Assembly (NCBI RefSeq): GCF_028858725.1
Contig: NC_084761.1
Coordinates: 34,626,501 to 34,690,500, forward strand
DNA from: Colius striatus
Lineage: Eukaryota; Chordata; Aves; Coliiformes; Coliidae
Reading direction: 5' to 3'
DNA length: 64,000 nt
The translations under genes were made by a program, and so were the position numbers. Positions within the stretch are counted from its first letter, which is position 1. Each line of letters starts with the position of its first letter. Of the stretch, positions 19,020-64,000 are shown piece after piece. The notes under the pieces were generated by a model that made no database searches, was not told the DNA's origin, and worked only from the letters and a program-made list of their open reading frames with translations.

Positions 19020-19830
19020 TGCCTAATGCAGCACAAGCGCGACATGACAGGCGACTTAACCGCGACCTCCCGCCCCGGCACCCTTCCCGGCGCTGCCCAG
19101 GGCCGCGGGCGGGGCTGAGGGCACGGCCGCCGCCCGCGACACCGCTCCGGCAAGGCGGCCAGGGCGGCAGGGGCACAAACAGCTCCCGTGTAAGCACCTC
19201 CCCTCCCCGGGCCGGAGCAGCCGGGAAACAAGCCGGGGTGGCCAGCTCGCAATCATTTCTCATTGAATTCTAATTGAGACGTGAACACCGACCCGGCCGA
19301 GCGCGGCTCCCCGCTCAGCTCCGCCAGCCCGCCCGCGCCGCCGCCAGGGGGCAGCCTTGCCCCGGCAATGGCGGCCGCGGCCCCGCCACCCGCGTCTGCC
19401 GCTGGGACGGGCCCGTGCGGGCGCGGGGTGAGGCGCGAGTGCGGAAGCAAAGGACGGGGGTTCAAACCCCGCTAAGCCCTAGGCGTGGGCTGCAAGCGGC
19501 CGACGCTCGCCCCAGGCGCCGCCATCTTCTCAGGGGAGAGGTAGCGGCGGGCACGAAGCCACCTGGGGCACGGCAGGGCCGAGCAGGTGCGAGCCGGTTC
19601 CCGCCGGGCACCCGAGGCACGATGCGGAGTCCCTGGGAAGGAGCGCGGAGACGTGGCTTGGCCACGGAGCCGCGCGGGCCACAGGGAGAGGGGCGGCAAC
19701 GCTGAGCCCCCACCGCCCGGCCAAAGCAGGAACGCTGCGGCCCCACAGCCCGGCCAGGGCCGCTGGGCCTGGGACGGGCCCTGGACACTGACACACACTC
19801 GCAGACAGAGGCGACCTGCAGAAGCTCAGC
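19020..19830. promoter_or_regulatory. Large CpG island with no assigned gene
   Basis: Very high G+C and CpG density through about 800 bases (CGCGACCTCCCGCCCCGGCA, CGCCCGCGCCGCCGCCAGGG, CGGGCCCGTGCGGGCGCGGG). The change from AT-rich flank is abrupt near 19025 and decays after about 19830. Such islands normally mark promoters, often bidirectional. It lies between the 3' ends of two convergent genes, so neither REELD1 nor SLC10A7 explains it. A minus-strand transcript from here would run into candidate exons A1-A4. Many long frames inside it are GC-driven and are not called. Confidence 0.75.
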
Positions 19831-22271
19831 TCCACTGGCGGCTTCGGGCGGCTCAGGAGACTTGGGGCAGTCCGACCACCATGTCCCGTGATGCTGCTGT
19901 GACATGTTTCGACAAGTCTTCACAAAGTCTCACTTGTTCTGTTTGCTAATGTTGCTCAAATTAGAGAAATTTCAGGAGAACCTTATAAAAAATGACCAAA
20001 AAAAAAAAAAAAAGACTTTTTCATGAAATATTTTAGATCCCTCTTTGTGTGAAAAATTAACTGTAATTTCCAAACAGCGTCTCAGGACTAAAAAGGGTTC
20101 ATGTGCAGTATTTGGCTGATGCATTCACTCTGCCCCTTCCCCAGAACATACATGCAGTCCTTCAGATGCCTCACAGCAAGTTGCCTAAAGCCCCCTTTAG
20201 AAAATCACTACAACATCGGTTTAGGTCCAACTCCCTGATAAATAAAATATATCCCTGAGGCATAATAGCACACTAAAAATAAGAGTATTACACAATTTCA
20301 ACCAGCTTATACGCCAGCTCTGTTTGATGCAGCTCATGGAGTGTTAATGTGGGAAGCCTGTATCTTTTCAGCCTGGCTGTCTGCATGCAGATCTCCCCAA
20401 GCTGAAGCCAAATCCCAGTGCTGCAGGGGCAGCAGCGTGGGAGCAGTATGTCTCCAGGGCACTGAGGTTTTTGCAAACCCGTGCTCACAAACTCCCATGT
20501 TCCTGGCTCCTCCAAATGTAAAAACATTGCTGGGTTGTGATATGTGAGACTTTGTGTAAGGGGAGCAGACCGGAAGCGCTGTGGTCTATGGAGCTTGACT
20601 TCTATCAGTTTCAGATCAGATAAAATGTATTTGTGGTGTGTACCACTAACATGTAACTGCTCTGTTTTATAAAGGCCATAAAGAGTTACATATAGCTATA
20701 ATATCACACATCAGTGGTCCCACATTATCTCATTTAAAGTATCTGTAAGGACATTGTTTAAAAATCAAGAAACATCTTGCTGGTAATTTTTTTTTTTGCA
20801 GACTTTTAGGTAGCACTTTTTTCTAAAAGTACATATTACATGTGAGAAAACTGCTGTCCATGTGTAACAGGATGGATATTAAACTATTACCTTCCATGTT
20901 CTATAATATTTTACATATGTTTAAGAATGTATTTTGCTTGTCCAACTACTTTCAACAGCCAACCCTGCTAATTCATTCTGTTTGAATTTTTAGCTTTGGT
21001 GTATACACAAATATGCTCCAGTGTATTGCAAGCAGCAGCTTTCTATGTTTAAAAAACAAATTTAGAGTGAAATGTCAATATTTTTCTTTACTAGTGAAAA
21101 TAGAACAAAATTTAGCCTATTAAGATCAGTGGTAGTCTTTGAATAGCTGCTGCTTGGAATGTACTTGTAAGTTGTTTCAGAAGACTTGTCTTAGCAACAA
21201 AATGTTTGCTCTGAACAATCCCAGAAGCACAATACATTAACAGAAGGAAGAGAGTATTTATAGCCAATAATTCAGCTGTTATAAATTATGACTGTAAAGA
21301 AAAAGGATTCCTTTTTAAAACTTGCTGCCAGATTGTGGTTTCTGTGATGCTGAGTAAGGTGAGTAATCTTTTGATTAGCAGTCAAGCCTTGAGTGGTTTT
21401 TGTTTAAAGAAGGCTTTATTAAGCTTTTCTCAAATCTGGCCTTTCTTGTTCTGTTTTGAACAGACTTCCATCTGAAGAAAACTCTGACTTTTTAGCCTAC
21501 ATTAAATTCCACTGACATGAGAATTATTTGCTCCATAAAGAACTAATCATGCAGATCACCACGTGTACTGTTCATCTCTTGTGCATCACAATAGCTGCCC
21601 TTTGAAAATAAAGTCAAATAAGTCCTTTAACTTGCAATGATAAATCTTTTTTTTTTTCCCTTTGGTTTGAAGTTCCAAAGATGACAGAGAGCTGGTGAGC
21701 GTGGGTGCTTAGCTTCTAGGAATCTACTAATTCGTTCCTTCAACATGTTTTGTGGCATCTGCACCCTTTGCTTTAACCGGGATGCTGCGACTCAACTGCA
21801 GCTGGAGACTGGAGGTAACTGGTGCCTGTTCATAACCGGCTTAGCTCTTTCCTTGCTTAATATTACGGGCTTAATATCCAGGCTGCAAGTCCTGGTGAAG
21901 AACACAAGAACCATCATTTGCATGGGTAAAGTTCTTCAGTGTCAGCTGCCTTCTGCTCCCCCAAGCAGCGTTTGGCAAAGCTGCCCTGGTTTCTTGGTCA
22001 CAGTTATCCTGTCATACTGCTACAGGATGGAGTCTCTGAGAAGACAGCAACTCCTTAGAGATGCTCTCCAAGCAGATGAGAGCATCATCTTGGTGATGAC
22101 ACCAACAGGTTCAGTTAGGGATAGCAAACTGGGAGAACTTAAAAAAAAACGGGGGGGGGCAGGGGGGGAAAGTTTAGGTTGAATATATGGAAAAATGACA
22201 ACTTCTCACTTATTTCATCAAACACTGTTGATAAGTGGCAACACTACAAGGAAAAGGCATCAGGAAATAAG

Positions 22272-22317
22272 ATTTTGTAACATCTCAGGTTCTGTAAATT
22301 TTGTAACATCTCAGGTT
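22272..22317. repeat. Tandem duplication, 26-bp period
   Basis: ATTTTGTAACATCTCAGGTT occurs at 22272-22291 and again exactly at 22298-22317, separated by CTGTAA. A simple local duplication. Confidence 0.9.
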
Positions 22318-25300
22318 GGGTCTGTGCAGTGGGAGAAAAACACTGTTGGGGAAGGACTGCAGTCACAACGCTGAGAAACAGAGGGAGCACAGAATTGCTG
22401 AAGCTTTCATCAATAGAATTTCGTATCCCAATTATTGGCACGGGACTCTCAAATTTCATTTCCTGCAATTCTTCTGGCAAAAGGCCAGTTCTGACATGAC
22501 CTCCATGATGTTTTTAATCCTATCAATGAAATCGCCTTTCCTTAAAAGGGAAAAAACCAGGCTGCTTCAAAGAGAGCCGATTTCCCTTGGAACTGGACTG
22601 TCTCATAACAAAACCAACCATAAATAGTAAGTTTTCTCTTACAGAGATGAACCAACATCAGTGTACTAACACCTTCAAGCCTTTGATTTTGTTAACAATT
22701 ATACTAGATGGAGCCCACCCACAGAGTGCCATCCAGAGGCATTTATTTTCCCCCTTCTTACCTGGGTGAAAAATGGTTGTGCTGGGTGGAAACTTGGAAC
22801 ACAGGTCAAGAGTGAACACTACGCACCAGCACAGGATCCTTTGGAGGTGCGTGGCCTCTTCTGTGTGCTGCAGCTTTGGGGCACTGGCCGTCCCTCTGAG
22901 CAGGGATCACAACCCATGTCTGATCTCATGCCTGCTTCTGGCCTGGGCTAGCAATTCCAGAGTCAGAGTTGATTTGAACCTTGCAGATAGCCTAAGAATT
23001 AACCAGCTATTTTATTACTTAACAAATCCAGGTGCTGGGATCAGCTTGGTGTGGTTCTTTTCTGTGTAACAATGCCAAGGGCCTTCAATCTGCCTGCCCT
23101 GTCTGCCCCACACTGCAGTAAGCAGGGCAGGTGGCAGGGAGCAGAGCCTGATTCAGCAGCAGCTATTGCTCATTTTCTTGTCACTCTGTAGGTCACTGGC
23201 TGCCAGAAATCTCTGCGGAAATGCATCTAAAAATATTTTGAAAACTTGGCCTCCGCTGATGAGAAAATTAAGTGGTGACTCATGCTCCCATCAGCTCCAG
23301 ACCTGATTACTGCAGTTTGATGGACTGAGAAGCTGGTATTCCACCGAGACTGCAATTTGCTTAGAGGAGCATCCGAGAGGCCTCATTGGAAGCAATTGGT
23401 GCCAACACGTCTCTCTTGTCTTTTTAATCACCAACAAACTTAATTTTGCTTCTCACTGAAGATCTCACTCTCCACCTTTCTGAGAGAACAGTTTAGAGGC
23501 TGCTTTCATGATGTGGGCTACAGCACTAGGTGTCAGCGTGAAGCAGACCTGCCTGCAGCACTGCCTCGCACCTGCACGCCCCACCACTGGTTTCCCTAGT
23601 CCCAGGCATCTAAAGCTGTCGGACAGTCCTTGTCCATGCTACTGCAGAAGGTGACTTACCGTCTTGCAGGGTGCTCTCTGTTGAGTGAGAATTTCACAGG
23701 AACCATAAATTTAATTTAATGAAGAATTTCATTCAAAACGCCTCCTCAAAGGAGTCACAGTCTAACAATCACAAGTGATTATGTGGTTCAAGCAAGAATA
23801 CGGCAAAGAGGAGATAACCTCCCTCTTCTGCCATTTTTTCCTGATATGATGCCATTAGTTTCTGTCTAGGAGATTGAGGATACCAGTAGAAACGGGGACA
23901 AAAGAGATTCAGTTTGTTAGATGCTGGAAATGGCAGGCCATCAAATATAAAGTAAAATACTCTTCATTTACTCTCATCCTGTGTTACATTATCAGCAAGC
24001 TTTGTTAGAACAATGGCAGGGCTTTTCAAACAGCTTCCCTAGGGACACTGCTCTACAGCTTAACAGCCCTTTCACAGAGATGTGCAAGTGTAACCAAGGG
24101 CAGAATGTAGTCTCTTGTCTATTTAACATGTTTGTATGTGTTCCTGGCACTTTATAATAATAGTAATATAAATGCATTTGGATTATAACAAAATGGAGAA
24201 ACTGTGATTTACCCCTTTACTGTGCTGTAATTGCCAAATGCATCAACGTCTATTTAAGTGCAAAATAGTCTATGGTTTACAAATACAATGCTGCAATAGT
24301 CTGCTGAGAAGGTTCTGTATGAGATTATGATTCAATACAAAACACAATTCAGTGTCTTAAATTTCATTTTTAAAGTCAGAATAACATCAAAAAAATAACT
24401 TTTTCTCTGTATGCAGTCTTGCAAAAAAACTTGGTCCTTTCCAGTGATTTCTACATATAAGACTGCTCATCTCTTATGCATGGATGGACTTGCACATAAA
24501 TAAAGGTGCTTGTAGACAGACAATATTTCATCTTGCCTTCTAACTTCCTGCTGTCAAGATATTTCCACAGAAAACCATACACAAATAAAAGTAACAGCTC
24601 CTCTTTACCTGACTGCCAGAATAATGTAGGGGACAACTGGAAAACCAAACTGATGCAATGCTTTCCTTTTGCTCTGTGAACAAGCGCAACTGTGCAGCTT
24701 CTGCCAAGACCGTCTTTTCTGTCATATAACCTTCGTGCACTAACTAAAGGATCTGTAAGAAAAAACCCACAACTGCAACTTCAACAAGATAAAAAATGAT
24801 TTATCTTGGACCTGTTACTGGGGTCATCAAAGCTTCTCAATTTAGTGCACAAAAAGGGAAATAAAATGTTTGAGTAACAACACAAAGTGCTAAGATTCCT
24901 TGTGGCTTCTGAAGTGCTCTTTTATTGTTTGGTCTTTTTTTTTCCCACTGCTATCATTAGATGGGTTTATAGATATGCAGAAGGTAAGAAGCATCAATGC
25001 TCAAGGAAATCCATATGTTTTAACAGGGGCAAAGTTCTCATTTGCCATCAGTTTTGCCTCATAACGTTCAATCCCAGATATCTCTTAGTTCAGTTTAAGG
25101 CTAAGAAATTGAAAAGATTCAAAATTCTTTTAACCCTCTACTGAAAAACTGGTGGAGTTCAATGAATTAATGTTCAGTTGATGATAATTTGCAGTGTTCT
25201 GAGGACTTTCCCCAAGTTTAGGTTATAAAATATTTCTGTACAGTTCACAGATTTTTTTTTTTTTTTAAAGCTTACTCACAAAGGAAGTAAACATAGGTAG

Positions 25301-27837
25301 CAGAGGTAAAAAATTGACCTAGAGGATAAGTAATTCAATCTTGTTTTCCTATGAACAAAATGAAGTTCAAAACCATTCTGTTTATTAAAGACACACAGGC
25401 ATAACAACTCATAAAACAAACATCTTAACAGTCTTTGAACATAACAGAATTGATATGCATAATTAAGTTTTCATTAAGTACGGATCTCAAATTTCAGTTT
25501 TGCTTTATATTCCCTTTAGACCAACACCTCCAACACTCATATGCAATATTGAGGCTGTCCCAAGCAATTGACACGGACTTTGTAAAGGCTCTGACAAAAC
25601 TCCATCATAAAACAGTTTGAAATATTCTTAAACGCAGGAAAAAAAGACAAAGAAAAAAGGATGTGTTCAGGGGAATCTAAGCAAGTTGTTGGATGTACTG
25701 AAAGTCAGAGATTCAGTACATAGAGGTAGCACTGTGAGGGTAACTTGCAGTGTTCTGACTATTCAGCATTGACACAACCACAGTGCATTACTGTACGCTT
25801 CAGCTCTTTCTGCATGATTAAAAAAAGGAAGCACTCTTTCTGGGCCTGTTGTTTTGCTGTTCAAAACCAACAGAAGGAGTTGTGGATTTCAGTGGGAGTG
25901 GGTTTACATCCTTAAATACTCTGGAAGTTCAGGTTTATGGAAACAGAACACAAAGAAACTGTTTTGAGTCTGGACTCTCTGCTGCAAGCAGGGTTTTTAA
26001 AGCCCAGACAAAGGAATTTTTTCCCATGAGGAGCCAGTTATAGGTTAGCATGCTTAAGGAAAGGAACCATGGACTGGCCCGAGAACACGCACGTCTACTA
26101 CCTCAAAGGCTGGCCTCTCAGTGGATCTGACTGTGCTATCTAGGGATGTGCTGGTTCAAAACTCTGAGCTCACTGCCCACTGCATCATGGGTTAGTGAGA
26201 AGGTGGACAGTGTTGCTCAGCTTTCCCACCTGCTCCATGTGCAGAGCTTGATCCCCTCTCCAGGGAATCAAAGAATTCAGCACGTTGCCACTTCATGTAC
26301 CTTTCTTACATGTTTGTTTTATTGGTGATGGCAATTGTGAACAAGGTGACTCTGTCAGTGCCCACTAATTTCTCTTACTGATGGCAGCTGAGCAGTCTTG
26401 CACTGACTGGCCACCAGGTAAAGCACCCATGATTGGTTCCAAGTTACTTCCCTGCTGTTTATAGGAATAACGAACCAGGAATAACAGGCTAGGTAAACCA
26501 AGCACATTTTTTTTTTTTTCACTAAGGCAGAAGGATATGAATTTCACATACCTATTGTCATACAACAGATCTTTAGCTTGTGTAAATGGCTATAGCCTTT
26601 TCAGAGCTACAATAATTTACATCTGCTAAAGATCTGCTCCTAGGTGTTTGCATTCAGTTGCACCATTAACTGCCATGTTAACCACAACACATGTGAAACT
26701 TCTGCATTTATATCGATCCCCGTTTGACCTATTTCTTTCATTCCTTTTAACATTTTAGTACACAATTGCCAGCACAGTTTTTGCAGATGGGTACACCTCA
26801 GAGTCTGGACTACAGTATGCTTCACATCTTAATCTCTTGGACAAGATGCAGTGCTGGCTACATGTTTAATTATATGCCTGTGTTCCTTTCTCTTTGATTC
26901 TCCTTTATAAGTAGTATTTAGTATTTTTTTAATATAAGTTTAATAAAAAGAGTAACATTTTTTTAAGAAGTTGTGATTGATTGTCATTTCTGTTACTGTA
27001 AGGATCCTTTTAATTGTCAAAAAAAAAAAATTGTCAGCTGTCCTGTCCTCACCAGCTATTACTCACTACCAATGCAGCAATACAGAAAACATAGCTTGGC
27101 TTACTACAATAAAGGCTCTGTTTCAATATTAGCATCCTAAATTCTGTCACTGCAGATCTCTGTGCATTGCACTGAGGGAAGGAAAAGAAAAAAGAAAAAC
27201 AAAAATTTGTGTTCTTCAGAGGTAAATTATAAACGATCTCCTAGCTGCAAACACAAATACTTCACTCATAACCCAAGCACCAGACCATTTCTTTGAAGAA
27301 GCTTATGAGGCATTTAAGATATACAATGGCACAATATCATACAATGGAATTGAAAGAATTTTCTTGAGAAACCATTAACTTTGAAGGAATGTCTAGACAA
27401 CTGTGTCAACAAATGCAAATAATTCATGCTTCTCAGCTTCTATCCAGTGGATGGCCCCATGCTGAGTATACACAAACTCAGAAGAAAAAGGCATGTCAGA
27501 ACCATATGACTAGGGAGTGTAACAGAGTCACACAGAAATTCAAGTAAATCTTGGAAAAAAAACCCTTCAGAAAGCTCTTCCCCAGGGTAATCCAGCAGTG
27601 GGATAGACTTCTGGACATTTTGGTGAGTTTAAAACAGAGACTTACAGCTGGTGCACCCTGGCTTCAAAGCATGGGCAATGGAAGAAACAGCTGTTAGTCA
27701 TGACCATTCACTCCAATAGAAAAATAAAAACTAAAGGACTCCAAAATACTGTACAACCTCTTGCAGTAACCAACAAAGTGGCTTCAGGAAACAATGCTTT
27801 TTCCAAAAATGCATCTGTAAGGCACTTAACAAGTATC

Positions 27838-27843
27838 TTTTAA
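27838..27843 (-). other. SLC10A7: Candidate polyadenylation signal for SLC10A7 (ATTAAA)
   Basis: The minus strand reads ATTAAA here, about 135 bases past the SLC10A7 stop codon. A canonical AATAAA on the minus strand is found further on at 26318-26323. Which one is used cannot be told from sequence. Confidence 0.25.
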
Positions 27844-27862
27844 TATATATATATATATATAT
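27843..27862. repeat. AT dinucleotide microsatellite
   Basis: About ten uninterrupted TA units followed by an A-rich run. Confidence 0.9.
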
Positions 27863-27976
27863 AAAAAAATAAAATATGCACCAAAGCAACATTCACAAAT
27901 ACTCAGTTGTCTCAATTGTCTGTGTATACAGTATAGTACATATATACATTCACTGTGACACAGGCCATCTCCATAA

Positions 27977-62677
<34,701 letters not shown>

Positions 62678-64000
62678 CTACAAAACAAAAATACATTATT
62701 AATATTGCACTTTTTTGTAGTATCTGCCAATTTAATACACAGCTATCACATATGAGTATACATTTTATTTTACAAGTAAAAACTTGGAAATATGTGCACA
62801 CATGGTTAAGTCTCAATGAAGCATTTAGTATTCCAAAACAACCAAACTTAGACACTCTCTGGTTCATTATTCTATAACCTAAGGTAATAGTTCCATCAAT
62901 ATTCATTTAACTGAAACCCTACTACATATATATGCCAAGTAAATTACATGAACGTTTGTAGGATGATAGTCTAAAAAGGCAGGGAGTGAATCTTCCTAAT
63001 TAAACAAACAGCTCAACTAACCTTACCATTTATAAAGATATAAAGCAACACAAATTTATGTAATTTTTTCAATAAATAAATATAGCAAAATAGTAAAGAC
63101 ATTTATATATGTTATTTCAATGATGTTAAAAAAGAGATCTACTGAAAGCATGTAACTATTTCTTTCATTAAGACAACTAAACTGTGACAGGTTTAGTCTT
63201 CAAACATGTGATGACTTTAATTATGATTGTAAATGCTAAAAGTTGTGGGGTTTTAAGACACAGGTAGAAAAAGTGAAAAAACTCAATGGTATTTTTGCAA
63301 CCTACTTCAGAACGCTTAGGAAAATACGGAGTATTTTCTACATTCTGATTGGACTTGTTTTATACTAGGTCATTGAAAGGCTTCATTTAATGAAACTTGC
63401 TATATCTTTAATGGCATTAGAAAATGCATTCAGAAATACTGAAACAGCATTGTCAGAGTTTCCACAGACAACTGTTTGCTTCATGATGAGGGTAAGTGAC
63501 AGAACATTGAGGATTTCACTGATCCACATTGTATTTTCCACTTCACTTTAAAGATCCTCAAAATGATGACAGAACTCAGAATCTTTTCAGCTCCATCGAA
63601 ATGATGCTGATTTCCTAAAGCATTCTCACCTACATAATTCCATAAATTACACTCAGATTGCATTACACTTTTGACATTTATTTTCCTTTCAAAGCTATCT
63701 GCAGGCATGATAGACAAAGGTGATCATACAATCTAGTCACTTCCTATAACTCTGTGCAGAAAAATCAACATACAGCCACAAAAATGGGTTAGGCACAAAA
63801 CCAGATTCTTCACACATTCAAAGAACAGAAAAATGAGAAATTTCACGTACTGAAGTATGTTACCTTATTCAGAAACTACAACCTTTGCCCACAGAAAACT
63901 GTGACGAGATCATGTCAATTACACAACTTTTGCTGTGGCTTACATGTACATGCACTGCTTTTTGTAAATGCCATTTGTATGTGCACTGCTTGGGAAAACA
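62678..64000 (-). other. SLC10A7 intron, continuing past the window
   Basis: AT-rich DNA with no exon that would supply the residues before LGSSSS. Nothing else recognised. Confidence 0.7.

Larger units (their letters stand above)
19831..27976. other. Intergenic region and SLC10A7 3' UTR side
   Basis: AT-rich, mostly unique DNA between the CpG island and the SLC10A7 stop codon. It includes a possible old CR1 scrap (about 22160-22200), a 26-base-period duplication (22272-22317), an oligo-T run near 20790-20801 and an AT dinucleotide run (27843-27862). Part of the right end must be SLC10A7 3' UTR. A 145-codon + frame at 21745-22182 has no support. Confidence 0.5.

Noticed and set aside
19274..19949. 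Long overlapping frames on both strands (up to 153 codons)
   Set aside because: GC-driven open frames inside the CpG island, rich in Arg, Ala, Pro and Gly, with no preferred strand or frame.
21745..22182. 145-codon + strand frame
   Set aside because: No family resemblance and no splice signals; it runs through homopolymers (A9 and G-rich runs) into low-complexity Lys/Gly.
22160..22200. Possible sense CR1 scrap (AAAGTTTAGGTTGAATAT...)
   Set aside because: Resembles a piece of CR1, but it is too short and diverged to call without alignment.

Overview
The window is vertebrate nuclear DNA, most likely from a bird. CR1 LINEs with the characteristic 3' ends, a solo LTR with TGTCATGGTTTA-type ends, compact introns and two GC-rich CpG islands in an otherwise AT-rich background all point that way. 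No operons, CRISPR arrays, tRNA or rRNA genes were seen. Genes were read by hand from splice sites, exon phases and protein family resemblance. The pairing of the two recognised genes matches what I recall of the vertebrate LSM6 / REELD1 / SLC10A7 neighbourhood.

Left part (about 4.0-14.3 kb, + strand): REELD1, a reeler-domain type I membrane protein. I resolve six coding exons (5671-5891, 6770-6992, 8610-8782, 9486-9864, 10533-10596, 13217-13801). Their phases fit together into one 547-codon reading frame with a signal peptide, a reeler domain, a Ser/Thr/Pro-rich stalk with 13-residue repeats, one transmembrane helix and a cytoplasmic tail. A CpG island at about 4.03-4.33 kb, with a strong splice donor, is the likely promoter and non-coding first exon.

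Middle (about 14.3-27.9 kb): the space between two convergent genes. It holds a CR1 fragment on the minus strand, a perfect 21-bp-stem hairpin, a second and stronger CpG island (about 19.02-19.83 kb) with no recognised gene, and four minus-strand segments (13969-17501) that look like exons of an unassigned gene. Those four exons are the most interesting unexplained signal here, but their identity and one of their frames are not settled.

Right part (27.98-62.68 kb, minus strand): the 3' half of SLC10A7. Six coding exons (62594-62677, 53198-53363, 49219-49270, 47666-47739, 30981-31126, 27977-28021) join in phase into the C-terminal 188 residues. The 5' exons lie beyond the right edge. Its introns hold a CR1 with a reverse-transcriptase fragment (38.36-39.47 kb), a solo endogenous-retrovirus LTR (51991-52964) and several palindromic structures.

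The two recognised genes are convergent and have no obvious shared pathway: REELD1 is a cell-surface protein of poorly known function, and SLC10A7 is a Golgi/secretory-pathway membrane protein needed for proteoglycan synthesis and calcium control. I see no evidence of a novel multi-gene system. The best leads are the candidate minus-strand gene, the orphan CpG island and the hairpins.
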